Shown here in pieces: positions 8,582 through 19,100 of a DNA stretch of 64,000 bases; position 1 is the stretch's first letter, and every line of letters starts with the position of its first letter. A program made the position numbers and the translations under genes. The stretch is taken from positions 5,239,501-5,303,500 of the forward strand of contig NZ_CP051680.1 in the NCBI RefSeq assembly GCF_012849095.1. Direction: 5' to 3'. The notes beneath the pieces are model-generated. The model saw nothing but the letters and a program-made list of their open reading frames with translations. It was not told the origin of the DNA and did no database searches. This stretch comes from Cohnella herbarum. Lineage in GTDB: Bacteria > Bacillota > Bacilli > Paenibacillales > Paenibacillaceae.

Positions 8582-9702
8582 TATTCAACCCTCCCAAGCG
8601 CTTTGAGCGGATCAATCTTTGTAATCTTGCGAACAGATACCATCGAACTTAGCATAGCGATAATTAGCAAGATAACAGAATACGTGACGACAAGACTGGT
8701 TTCCAGCCTGAATGGCATACCCTTCGGCATAATGGCAGCCGTTCCATAAGTCAGTAAAATTCCAACTACAATACTGGTCAGCGAAAGCACAAACACTTGC
8801 GATACAATAGCTTTGCCCAGAAATCCGTTACTAGCACCAATGGCTTTCATAATGCCGAACTGGTTGGTCTTCTGCATCGTAATTACATAAAAGAACACCC
8901 CAAGCACGAATGCGGAGATAGCAAGCAGAAATGCAAGCATCATTAAAATAGTACCGTTCTCTTCTTTGTACCCCGGCATTCCTTGAACGGCTGCCGCTCG
9001 GGTAACCGTATCCGTATTTGATAGCTTACTGTTAATTAAATCCGGATCGATATTCTTGCCTTGTAACATAATCGCATTAACGGGCCCTGCGACTCCTTTA
9101 TCCGAACCCGGAGCCGCGAAGGTAATCTTCCGCCATTCAGCCATCGGAGTAAATACCGATGCAACGTGGTTATAGGTCTGATTCTCGACATATCCGATAA
9201 TCGTCAAGGATTCCGTCGTTCCATCTAACTGAAAAGTGTCGCCAATGTTATAGCCCTCATCCTTCATGGTTGAATTCACCACGACACCCGTAGGGTTCCC
9301 GGAAGATAGGCTTTCCCCTTCTACGATAGCCGGTTCCAAGAAGCTTCCTGGGTTAATTCCAATAATCGCGATGTCCACCTTATCTTCATTCTTGGTGCTT
9401 TGCTCCTTCAGCGCCGTTGCCATCGTTGTTCCCATAGGTGCGGCAGCACTCACATTTGGTAGCAGCTCCACTTCCGCCATCAATTGATCAGACAGTAACG
9501 ACTTGCTCATTGAAGACTGCGCCCCTTCTTCAAAGACGACATAATCAGCCTTCATGGTCTTGAATGTTGATGCAGCTAGCGTAGATAACCCATTCCCCAA
9601 ACCTGATAAGATGAATACCAACCAAGCGATTAGTACAAAAATAATGACGATCATTAGAAATCTCATTTTACTATTCATCAATTCCTTCATAGCTAAAAAC
9701 AT
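8581..9702 (-). CDS. ABC transporter permease, FtsX/MacB family (373 aa)
   Basis: One N-terminal membrane helix (about residues 12-35), a large extracytoplasmic MacB-like domain (about 40-245), then three C-terminal helices (about 250-360) typical of FtsX permeases. The tail KITKIDPLKALGRVE is characteristic of the family. AAGGAG precedes the ATG at 9702. The gene is first in an operon with the ATPase and lies downstream of a tetR gene. Two palindromes in the 120-bp gap probably serve as operators. Confidence 0.92.
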   Translation of the reverse strand: MFLAMKELMNSKMRFLMIVIIFVLIAWLVFILSGLGNGLSTLAASTFKTMKADYVVFEEGAQSSMSKSLLSDQLMAEVELLPNVSAAAPMGTTMATALKEQSTKNEDKVDIAIIGINPGSFLEPAIVEGESLSSGNPTGVVVNSTMKDEGYNIGDTFQLDGTTESLTIIGYVENQTYNHVASVFTPMAEWRKITFAAPGSDKGVAGPVNAIMLQGKNIDPDLINSKLSNTDTVTRAAAVQGMPGYKEENGTILMMLAFLLAISAFVLGVFFYVITMQKTNQFGIMKAIGASNGFLGKAIVSQVFVLSLTSIVVGILLTYGTAAIMPKGMPFRLETSLVVTYSVILLIIAMLSSMVSVRKITKIDPLKALGRVE

Positions 9703-9726
9703 TTTCTTTTCAACTCCTTATCATTT

Positions 9727-9802
9727 TTGACACATGTGTCAATTTAATAATACCGTTACACTTATCCCCGCTAATTAAACACCATAAATGACACTTGTGT
9801 CA
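9727..9802 (-). promoter_or_regulatory. Paired TetR-type operators and promoter of the exporter operon
   Basis: A perfect 16-bp palindrome TTGACACATGTGTCAA lies at 9727-9742, and TGACACTTGTGTCA, palindromic apart from its central TT, lies at 9789-9802. On the minus strand the TTGACA of the upstream palindrome is followed 18 bp later by TTTAAT, a plausible promoter overlapping the operator. Placement between tetR and the permease supports repression of the exporter. Confidence 0.75.
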
Positions 9803-9822
9803 AATTAATTTCAAGACTGCGG

Positions 9823-10389
9823 CTAGCTCTTTGCTCCCCCAATCCACATTTGAAACAACAGCTTTCCCCATTCAGGTGTAGGGATATTCAACATATTAGG
9901 CGTATTAATTAAGTTGAAAAAAACACCAATAAGTACAGGCAGTGGGATATCTTGGCGCAGGCTTTTATCCTGTTGTGCCCGTTCAAACAAGCGTGATAAT
10001 TGAATTTTGAGAGTCATATGTGCTTCCTCAATAAATTCAAGATCTCTCGCTGCCGCAGAAGAATTAGTAGTATTAATTTTACCAGCATCTCCTAGAAGTT
10101 GATGGAGCGTAGATTCTTCTACGTAAATGAGAAGTAACTGCTCGAGAGCGTCCATAGGATCAGTCTCATCAATTGCTGATGAATTTTCTAATACCGTTGC
10201 TATTACGCGTTTCATACAAGCAGCAACTATCTCTTCTTTATTAGAGTAATATTGATAAATAGTGCTCCGGGCTCCGGATAGATGCTGTGAGAGCAGTTTG
10301 AGATGAAATCCGTCGTAGCCATGCTCAAGCACTAATTTTTTTGTCGTATTCAACAGCTCTGTCTCAGTAAAAGATTGTTTTCTTCCCAC
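9823..10389 (-). CDS. TetR-family repressor (188 aa)
   Basis: The N-terminal helix-turn-helix is clear: FTETELLNTTKKLVLEHGYD, then ARSTIYQYYSNKEEIVAACM (about residues 6-60). The C-terminal region is the helical ligand-binding part, typical in length for TetR. It lies directly upstream of the ABC exporter operon on the same strand, with two matching palindromes in between. It is most likely a drug- or metabolite-responsive repressor of that exporter; the ligand is unknown. Confidence 0.9.
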   Translation of the reverse strand: MGRKQSFTETELLNTTKKLVLEHGYDGFHLKLLSQHLSGARSTIYQYYSNKEEIVAACMKRVIATVLENSSAIDETDPMDALEQLLLIYVEESTLHQLLGDAGKINTTNSSAAARDLEFIEEAHMTLKIQLSRLFERAQQDKSLRQDIPLPVLIGVFFNLINTPNMLNIPTPEWGKLLFQMWIGGAKS

Positions 10390-10686
10390 TGAATCTCTTC
10401 CTTTTCATCATATAAGGATCTGTGTTAGAAGTGAGTGCAGGTCATATCGGCTTGATCAAGCAATCGCTGAACTCCAAGCCATGTTCACCACTATGTACTA
10501 ACGCAGTCTTCTACAAGAGATGTTTTTTCATTTATACAAAATGATTGACGCTACGATCGGCGATACAGTACCATTATAACCCGTTATCGCCAATTCGGTC
10601 AGTGAAGTCAAACTATTCACAACCTCAACGGATTTTAAATTCCTTACCAACGTAAGCTAATACAAGTGGCACAATGAATAACATCT

Positions 10687-10818
10687 TTAATTCGTCTTTG
10701 GTAGCGTTGTTGTTTGAACAGGAAATGTCCCATAATAATTATTAATCGTTTGGCCAACAAAATAGACGTTATTCTCCTTCAATCATAATCCCGTTCCACA
10801 ATAAGGACATTTGAATCC
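10687..10818 (-). pseudogene. Degraded small zinc-ribbon gene
   Basis: The minus strand encodes FKCPYCGTGL, an in-frame TGA, then LKENNVYFVGQTINNYYGTF and a tail to a TAA at 10687. The CPYC pair suggests half of a zinc ribbon. There is no start codon or ribosome binding site upstream, where stops occur at once. The remainder of 10390-10964 holds no supported gene. A hairpin GGCGATA/TATCGCC spans 10559-10591. Confidence 0.35.
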
Positions 10819-10964
10819 TTATTTATTAAAGCAAATTCTATCTTAGAAACACGGACTGAACCACGGACTGTGCATCCGGATTGTATGGTTATTGTATGTC
10901 CTTTCATCCCTCCGTTATACCAAGTATGGTTGCTGTGGTTGCTTACAGCTCGGCGTTATTTCAG

Positions 10965-11399
10965 TTACATTTTTTTAGCATAATGATTAAACAGGAAGAT
11001 TCCTAATCCGATTTGAAAGACAAAAACGCCGCTTAGCACAGTGACTACAATCTTATCTATTCCTATTAAACTAAACACGACAGTCAATGCCATTAGGATG
11101 TAAAAAATAATAATATTTGTTTTCCAGCCTGCTTTTTCTTTTATTCTTATCTTCCGTTCGTCTTTAGCCTCAATTTTACTCGTTCTAATTTTTGCATCGT
11201 ACTTCACTTTGTTCTTAGGCTTATTCAGCCATAACAAATGCACCATATTTCCTAATCCGAGCACCACAAGAACTGAACCAACGCCAAAGAGCAAGCCGGC
11301 AATTCCTTTTAGCTTCTCCTCGATTAAAATAAATTCACCCATATAAGCCGCACTAGCACCAACAATTGTTAAGAGCACCCATCTACCTATCGTTTTCAT
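10965..11399 (-). CDS. Small membrane protein paired with an XRE regulator (144 aa)
   Basis: The start is placed at the ATG at 11399, preceded by GAGGAGGAGCGG. Four hydrophobic segments (about residues 7-25, 32-55, 88-108 and 115-138) flank a basic cytoplasmic stretch rich in Lys/Arg (KIRTSKIEAKDERKIRIKEK). It overlaps the end of the upstream regulator gene by 17 bases, so the two are co-translated. Pairs of a short XRE regulator and a small four-helix membrane protein are common in Firmicutes; the role is unknown, perhaps a membrane sensor or anti-regulator. Confidence 0.75.
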   Translation of the reverse strand: MKTIGRWVLLTIVGASAAYMGEFILIEEKLKGIAGLLFGVGSVLVVLGLGNMVHLLWLNKPKNKVKYDAKIRTSKIEAKDERKIRIKEKAGWKTNIIIFYILMALTVVFSLIGIDKIVVTVLSGVFVFQIGLGIFLFNHYAKKM

Positions 11400-11601
11400 T
11401 TTCCCGCTCCTCCTCATAAATGAAAATATCTTCTATGTTCATTTCAAAAAAACGTGCAATCTTAAATGCAAGAATGATGGATGGGTTATACCTACCATTT
11501 TCAAGTGAACCAATCGTTTGCCTGGATACTTCCAACTTATCCGCTAGTTCTTCTTGTTTTATTCCAAGCTTCTTTCTTATTTCTTCTAGTCGGTTCTTCA
11601 A
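11383..11601 (-). CDS. Short XRE-family DNA-binding protein (72 aa)
   Basis: A TTG at 11601 follows GAGGAG by seven bases and gives the usual N-terminus of this family, (M)KNRLEEIRKKLGIKQEELA. A full helix-turn-helix covers about residues 3-58 (LADKLEVSRQTIGSLENGRY, then NPSIILAFKIARFFEMNIED). No other domain is present. Proteins of this size usually repress their own operon, here with the downstream membrane protein. An upstream in-frame ATG exists but lacks a ribosome binding site. Confidence 0.88.
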   Translation of the reverse strand: MKNRLEEIRKKLGIKQEELADKLEVSRQTIGSLENGRYNPSIILAFKIARFFEMNIEDIFIYEEERENENDR

Positions 11602-11905
11602 ACAATCACTCCTCGAAAAGGAAAGCTTACTTTCCTTAAGCATACAAACAATTAACATAAATGTAAAGCTTACTTTCCATTGATTTTCAAAAAAATTATG
11701 GGCTTGTATATAAGGCTGTAAACAAATAATTTTAGGTGTAATTAGACATATAATCGGATTTTCTTGTAGCGGGTTTCCGCGTATTCATACATCCTTTACG
11801 AGTTGGCCTTTTTAATCTCTTTTTCTGGTCACAATAATCGCCCCTCTATAGCCCCTTCCTCCATCACTCCTCCAGTACTCTACACACTTCTTGACAACCG
11901 AATTC

Positions 11906-11952
11906 TTCGCCGTCACTTATGATAAGATTCACCGTATCACTCAAACAGCGAA
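11906..11952 (+). repeat. rlmH-3'-end-like attachment repeat
   Basis: 47 bp beginning TTCGCCGTCACTTATGATAA and ending AGCGAA. The complement of its core reads as the last rlmH codons (Tyr-His-Lys-stop), like the true rlmH end at 62392. The left flank shares GACA..C.GAATT with the copy at 62083. Confidence 0.8.
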
Positions 11953-12062
11953 ATACATAATGCCTTATACTATCAGTCGGGTTCTACTACAGTTTTTCTT
12001 GAGTTCATGTTATTATTTTGTTGCAAGGTTTTTGATTATAAGTATGAAGGGGGGAATACCTA

Positions 12063-12170
12063 ATGAAGAAGAGATCGATTAAATATTTATCTTTTGGTAT
12101 TGGGTATTCAACTGCTGTTTTTTTCTAGAATTAATATCGACGGGATAGGTCTGTCATCTATTAATTGAAA
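12063..12170 (+). CDS. Small ORF with an export-like N-terminus (35 aa)
   Basis: ATG preceded by a strong AGGGGGGAA site. The peptide starts MKKRSIKYLSFGIGYSTAVF, basic then hydrophobic, like a truncated signal peptide, and ends after 35 codons. It could be a small membrane peptide or the 5' remnant of a broken secreted-protein gene. It lies 70 bases upstream of the RidA gene. Confidence 0.35.
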
Positions 12171-12242
12171 TTAAAAAACAGTGAAAATATTTAGCCTATC
12201 TATAGTTAGATATTTTCTACTTATAAGGAGACTTTACAAACG

Positions 12243-12644
12243 ATGAACTTAAATAATAATGTAATTCATAGATATAATCCGGAAAATATAGCGAAACCCG
12301 TTGGAAACTATAGTCATGTGACTAAAATAAGCAGAAACGCTGAAATGTATGTTTTTTCCGGTCAGATTGGTATCGATCAGAACAACAATATCCCCACGGA
12401 TTTTAATCAACAAGTGACAAATACAATGAGTAATATTGTTGAAATCCTTTCCTCTCAAAAGTTAACTCCTGATCATGTCGTTAAAATCAACATTTGGGCC
12501 ACAGAAGAAATTGATTGGGATCATTTCAATGCCATTTGGAATAAAGTATTCGGTCCCACTCCTCCTTCAATGACGGTTGCTTATATTAAAGGATTAGGTT
12601 TACCTGAATTAAAAATTGAATTAGATGTTTGGGCTGCTGGTTAA
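12243..12644 (+). CDS. RidA/YjgF/YER057c-family protein (133 aa)
   Basis: Full-length RidA fold: an N-terminal strand with the FSGQIGID segment (about residues 37-45), and a C-terminal half with HVVKINIWATE and PPSMTVAYIKGLGLPELKIE. Canonical RidA deaminases have a catalytic Arg at the position aligned to the Ala/Tyr of this MTVAYIKG strand, and I do not see it, so this may be a non-archetypal Rid subgroup. A typical AAGGAG site precedes the ATG. A terminator follows at once, so it is monocistronic or the end of a short unit with the small ORF at 12063. Confidence 0.85.
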   Translation: MNLNNNVIHRYNPENIAKPVGNYSHVTKISRNAEMYVFSGQIGIDQNNNIPTDFNQQVTNTMSNIVEILSSQKLTPDHVVKINIWATEEIDWDHFNAIWNKVFGPTPPSMTVAYIKGLGLPELKIELDVWAAG

Positions 12645-12669
12645 AATTCAAATATGATTCCCTTTACGC

Positions 12670-12708
12670 AAAACGTGCCTTAGAAGCGATTCTAGAGGCA
12701 CGTTTTTT
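12670..12708 (+). terminator. Terminator of the RidA gene
   Basis: AAAACGTGCCT pairs with AGGCACGTTTT around a short internal region, followed by T residues on the plus strand, about 25 bases after the stop. Confidence 0.85.
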
Positions 12709-12845
12709 CTCTATCATTCAGTACCGATTACTACTGGTCATAAAGCACCTGACGTTACGTTCCATATGTATCTAATATAAAAGTTAGTTTCATTCATGCC
12801 TCCTTAGACAATATCAAGTGGGACCTTGATTCGAACTTCGTCGGG

Positions 12846-12931
12846 GCTATGATCAAGCCTACATAATAATGCACGGAAGGCCACCGAAGTAATCGGCGGC
12901 CTAAACGAGCGTGTTCAACTATCGTTTCCCG
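12846..12931 (+). repeat. 87-bp dispersed repeat, copy 1 (mobile-element debris)
   Basis: It aligns with 62190-62276 at about 80 percent. Both start GCTATGATCAA, contain a GC-rich hairpin ending CGGCGGCCT, and end TTCAACTATCGTTTCCCG. This looks like the 3' end and terminator of a lost insertion sequence. It abuts the right copy of the long inverted repeat. Confidence 0.65.
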
Positions 12932-12935
12932 GCAC

Positions 12936-13175
12936 ACTCAAAATGTAATTGTAAAATGTACATTTAGTGTCGTCCAAATTCCTCGTTTCCACGTTCTAAA
13001 TGTAAAAAGTACAATTAGATCGATTGATTTCGTCTGCAATCGAAATATTCTCCTGATCTAGTTGCAGGTTTTACACTTAGTCATAGGAGAAAGAAAAACT
13101 CCCCAAACTAGTTGTAGGTTGTACACTTAGGTGTACAAGATTTCCAGGTTTACTCTAAATTGCTGAGTCGCTTAT
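12936..13175 (-). repeat. Long inverted repeat, right copy (about 240 bp)
   Basis: Reverse complement of the block at 7231-7477 with roughly 90 percent identity, including all four CTAA.TGTA...TACA..TAG motifs in the same order and spacing. It lies directly downstream of the stop of the giant SLH gene. The outermost shared bases are TAAGCGACTCAG.AATTTAG in both copies. I see no clear target-site duplication. Confidence 0.8.
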
Positions 13176-13191
13176 TTCAAATGCCACTCGT

Positions 13192-16100
13192 CTACTCGCC
13201 TTTGATCGGCGCGTCTTTCTCCTGCCGATCGATCAAACGCATTAATATGACCACGATCTCCGCGCGCGTCGCGTTAGACGCAGGCAGGAACGTCGAATCC
13301 GGATATCCGTTGATTACGCCATTGGAAGACAGGATATTCACGCTATTCGCGGCCCAAGACGGGATCATGTCCCCGAAAGTCTTGCTGTTGCCGACGTCCG
13401 CCATCAGCCGGTAAGCGTTCTGGAACAATACCGCCACTTCCGCCCGCGTGACGAGCGAAGCTCCATTGACATAAAACTTGCCTTGGCGCTCCTTGCCCGT
13501 GACCAGGCCGTTCGCATAAGCGGCGGCAATGTACGGCCTGCTCCACTGCGCCAGCTCGTTCCAATCGGCGAAGTACGCCGCAGCAGCATCCAGATCGGCT
13601 TGCTTGCCAATCGCCAACTTTCTTGCTCTGACCAGCAACGCGATCGCTTCGTCTCTTCTCGTATGGCTGTTCGGAGCGAATATGTCCACCGTCCGACCGG
13701 ATACGATGCCCAACTTGTAAGCTCGTTCGATTGCATCTTCGGCCCAAGCCGCTTCGTCATGCACGTCCTTGAACGCCTTCTTCGTTGGCGTTCCGTTGTC
13801 CGTCGAACCGTCGGTTCGGCCGCCATTCGTCGAAGGCTTACCGCCCGAGCCCGTATTCGTGCCGCTTTCCGTACCCGTGCCTGTTCCCGGGCTAGCGGGT
13901 TGGCTTCCTTTAATGATCGAGACATCGTCTTGCGCGACGTTCCCCACGGAATCGATAGCCGTGACGGTACTGTAAGCTTGCGTACCGGAACCGAGCGCGC
14001 CGCTTAAGCTAAATTGACCCTCATTGTCCGCCGTTGTGCGATTTCCCTGGTCGTCAATCACGGTCGCGTAAGGAACCGTGCTGCCTAGAATTCGGTACCG
14101 TCCGGCCGAATCGGCGACGATCTTGCCATCCATTCCCGTCTCGACGAACAAAGCAGGCGGGAGACCCTTGTAGTGGACAGCCAATCCGTACTCGGATATG
14201 TCGCCTTGATCGTTCTCGGCGACGATTCGCAGCAAGGTTGATCCCGCGTCTCCGTCGACGGTTATCGGTACGGAAACCCGACTCTCATAATCGTCGCTAG
14301 CGTAGACTTGAACGAACCTCGGCAGATTCGTGTTTTCGTCGATCGTTCCGTCGCTTTGCCATACGATGAACTTAGCGTCCAGCTCTTGCGTCTGTCCGTC
14401 CTCTTCGCTCACATATGTGGTCGCGGCTTCCAGCGTAAAGTCACCGCCTACCGTAAGCACATTGCCCAGCAGCGAATCGTTCGCTATGGTGCCTGCGCTA
14501 GGCTTAACGTGAATGACAGGGTTCTTGACCAGTGGAACGTCGACGATGTCCGTCACCGTTGTCGCTCCGTAAATATAGGATGAGTTCATCTCCGCGTCGT
14601 CCGCGTAGGCGAACGGAGTGACGGCAAGCCTGTAGCTGTTGCCCGAATCAATCCCGCCGAAGTCGAGGCTGAACTGTCCGTTCACCTCGTCGCTAGCCGC
14701 GACTTGATACTCGATCGGTCTACCGGCATGCGCGACCTGGTTACCCGTCGGATTGCCGTCACTACCGATCTCGTCCGTGTACATCAAAGGTGACATGACG
14801 GCATTTCCGTCGGCATCGTACATCCGAACGAGATAACCGTCCGCGTCCGAGACGACGCTCCACGCAGCATGTATCGTGCCGCTGCCGCCTGCGGACACGG
14901 TTACGCCGCTTATTGAGCCGGGCGCGAGCGGATTGACGACGCTCATCGCCTCCTTCGCATTCACGCTCGCATACGGAATCGATCTGGAGGCGTCGGACAT
15001 CGGCTTGCCGACCAGCGTCACTCTCGCGTAATACTGCCCGCTTTGCAGATAGTTCAAATCTTGCTCCGTGAACGTATAGCTGCCGGATGCCGCTTTGTCC
15101 GTCACGTCCGCTCCGTCGATATCTACCGTGTGGACCAGTACACCCGCGATTCTGGCGTTCGGATCGTCGCCGTTGTCCGTCGACAGACGGACTTCGACTT
15201 GATAGTCTTCCGTCGCGGTATCCAGACCCGACAAATCCCAGCTTACCTTATGCGTCCCCGCATCGTAGGAAGTACCGGCGATCTTCGGAATCGGCGCAAT
15301 GGCGATGATCGAGCTGCCGAACGGCTGGCCGGACGTAATCGTCCAATCACCCGCTTGTGCGCGCAGGCGAATCATGACCGTGCTCTCGGATACGACCGAT
15401 GCGTTCGCGTTTGGATCGTCGTAATAAGGCGTTCCGTCATCCAACGTTTCCGGATACGTCAAGCCGTAGGGATTGCCGCTCGGGTCCAATATGCGAAGAT
15501 CTTCCGGGTCAGCGGATACGAGCACCGCATAATCTTCCGTCAAGTCTGCCGGGAAAGACACCGTATGCTCCGTTCCATCAGCGTTGGTCGAGATCGCCGG
15601 CTCGACCGCAAGCGTCCTAAGCAGACTTCGCGAGCCGCCGCTCGACGCGACGAGCCGCACGTTGGAGAATGCGTTAATCTGTCCGACCTCCGCGCCATTC
15701 TCGTCGTACACGGTCTGTCCCTCCGGTCCCGTCTGCGCCGAAGCGAAGCTGCGACGCCCCACGCTAACGGAGCCGCTGCCGAACCCATAGTTCACCTTAA
15801 ATCCGAAACCGAGAATGCTGAACGACGCGTAGGCGTTCGTATTGCTCAGCCCGACGTCGCTGTTGAGCAACGTATACGGACCGATGGAAAACAGCCCGAC
15901 TTCGATCTCCGGCACTTGGAGCTTCCCTCGCAATTGACCATTCAGATTGAAGCCGTTGTTTCTGTAATAAGTAAGGTTGGCATTGCCGCCTGCCAGAATG
16001 ACCGAGAAGTTCTTCAAGATATTAGCGGCGATCTGCATTTGATACGATACGGAAGAATTGGTCACGTAGATGCCCGCCTCGAACTTATCGAAGATCTGCA

Positions 16101-19100
16101 TCTTCAGCAGAGTAGGGTTCCCGGACAGGCTAATCTGGGAAGGCCCGATCGCGAGCTCTACATCATTGAATTCGAGCAGGCCAGTGCCTGGAATAAGACT
16201 TCCGACTTCGAAATCGCCATTGAGCAAAATCAAGATCGGTGCGACGCCCTTATAGTTGCCGCTGATCGTGTCCGCTAGGCCCGAGACGCCTCCGCCGACT
16301 CTCGTCAGCTTCGCGATCGGCGTCATCGGCGTTACCGGAATTCCGTTCTCTAATCCGACAATGATCTTGATCGAATCGGGTATGAACTGACCGGTCGCGC
16401 CATTCTTTCTCAGACTCATGCTCGAAGCAAAATTCGCTAGCTTGGCGTCTATGTCAAACGCGACGGCGTACTTGCCGTCGAACGTATCGATCGAGCCTTC
16501 CGCGCTGCCGTTAATTCCGAAGCCGCCGAGTAGCTTTTGCGATATATCCGTGCCCGGTGTAAAGGAGCCGTCCGCCGTAACCCCTTGGAAGCTCAAATTC
16601 CCTTTACCGTCCATGCCGTACTGGAGACGATCGATGTTCAGGTCGATCCCTACCACGTTGCTGCCCGGCAGTGCCATGCCGACATAGATTCTTCCGTCGA
16701 AGATGACGGCGTTACCGAGCAGCGTTGCCCCCGTAATGCCGGCCTGCATACCGCTCCCCACAACGGTCAACTTGTTCTGGTTATGGATGGCGACCTCGAT
16801 GTTCCGCTTAGACGGATCCTCTAATTCCCCGTCCTCGTCCCTCGCATACTCGGAAATATACTCGATACCCTTATCCAGCCTGATCGAGCCGTCAGCCGTC
16901 GACATGATGCTGAACGAGCCCGCGGTCATGTTGACTTTTCCCATCGTCAGCTTGACCGTGCCGTCGGTATCGTCGCGCACATTGAGCAAGCTTTGCGTGT
17001 CCGGCAGGTAGACTGCAAGGCCGCCGTTAACGGTCGTCGTTCCGCTGAACACGTATTCGCCCCTCATGTTCGGATTGGCCGTGAAGCTGCCTTTGATCGT
17101 CATGATCGGTGTGCGATTACCCAACTGCTGCGTCAAGTCCTTCTCGCTTTCCGAGACGATGACGGAATGATTGAATTGGCTATCCGAGACAACAGCCATA
17201 TAACCGAACTTAGTGTGGCTTAAGTTCTCGGTTGCCGGTATCGTAACGGATCGCTGTACGCCATTGCTGGACACGTAATATGTGACGTCCAACGTACGGG
17301 ACATCATATTGAAGGGTACTTGGACGACCAGGGAGGTCGCCGTCGCATCTGTTACGGTAGCTGCCAGCGTCGGATTCGGCGACGTGCCGATGAACACTTG
17401 TCCCTGGCCGTTCATATTCGTTCCGAATACGTTAATCGATTTGAATATGCCTGCCAATCTGGAATTCGGCGAGACGGAGGCGATATTCCTGAGCTTAGTT
17501 GCGCCCGGCGCGCCGCCTGCGGCCGGAGAATGGGTATCGATCGCATCGTACAGCAATTCGACCAAATCGATACTGTTCTTCGTAATGGCCGGACAAGTGT
17601 ATACGCTCTTCGTCTGATCCTGCGGATCGGACCTCACGTACGTGCAGGCATATACGGTCTTGTTGTTAAGCTTATCGCGGAACCGGACGATCGGCTTGTA
17701 GATTTTACTTGAGTCGCTCGGCGGCGCGAAGCTGAACGTAATCGGTTCGTTCAAGCTCGCCCTGTCCGGATAGTTCGAGAATTGCGCGGCGCTTGCCGTC
17801 GTTACGGGTATCGAGACGCTTTCGAACTTGGCGACAACTTTCAGCGTCGCGCCAGCCGTCAGTTGGACGGTAGACGCATAAGGCAGGATGCTGACATCGA
17901 TTCTGGAGTCATAGGGGTTGGCCGGCTGTGTCTGCTTGACCAAGGAACTCGAAGATCCCGACACGCGGTACACTTGGACGTTAGCGACGTATTTCGCCGG
18001 ATCTTTGTTCACGATCTGTACCTTAATCGTGTCTCCTGGATAATATTCCTCGAGATCGACTGTCATTTCCGCGCTCGCGTTCGTCGTAATCTCCGTCTGG
18101 ACCGGGTTCGACACGATCTTCTCGATCACGACCGTGACGTTCGCATCGGTGAACGGCATAACGAACGAATACTTGCCGGTCGTAGAGTCTGGCATAACCG
18201 GTAACGCAACGTTCAGCAGGTCGGAGCGCACTTCGACCGTCTTAACCCTATAGATGCGACGATTGTAGCTACCCGGATCGACGGTGATGGTAGCGCCCGA
18301 ATAATCAGTCGCCGGCTTACTCACGGTCGCCTGCACGAAGTTCGAACCGCCGGACAGCTTCGGAATTACGACGCCAGGAATCGTCGCTTGCACCGCTATG
18401 TTATGCGCGGCTTTGCCGTCCGTCGACGTCACCGAAAGGTAGATCGGCTCGCTCGGCATCGAGAAAGAGTAGCCGAATCGATAGCTCGTCGTATCGAACA
18501 GCGTATTCGTCACGGATGACGTTTTGGACGTGTTTTTGCCTACGATCTGTACGCCCGCCGGAATAAGCCCGCTCGACGTCGTCTGCATCTTCAACGGATC
18601 GCCGGTAAGAAAGTAATAATAATTGCCGTATTCGTAAGGATATTGGCTTCTTGGAGTCGATAGAGCATATTCAATCGTCGGATTCGTGAATCCGATCAGA
18701 TTGCGAATATCGATTCGCTGAGCGGTATCTGCGTTCACCGTTACCGTAATCAGCCTGGCCGCCGCCGACGCATTATGGTCGATCGTGATCTTCAAGCTCC
18801 ACGGACGATTTTGCGCGACGCCATTCGCTACGGTTTGCACGCTTATCGGCACGTTGTTGCCAAGACTATCTTTGACGATAATGCTCTTGACCATCGCGGC
18901 GGTGAGCGGCGCGGACGGATTCGTCGTATCGATGGATTCGTTGACGAGCGTAATGCTGTAGTCGTTCTCCGCAGAGACGATCAACCCCTGCAAGGGGATG
19001 AGCGTGCTGCCCGAATACGCGCGGAAGTCGGTCGTGTTGTTCACGTTGACCCTTACCGTGTCGGTAATCGCCGTCTCCGGCCAAGTGACGATGATCGTGA

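Noticed and set aside
10559-10591. Another copy of the rlmH-like repeat
   Set aside because: GGCGATA/TATCGCC and ACCCGTTA are similar, but the conserved CTTATGATA core is missing, so it is at best a distant relic.
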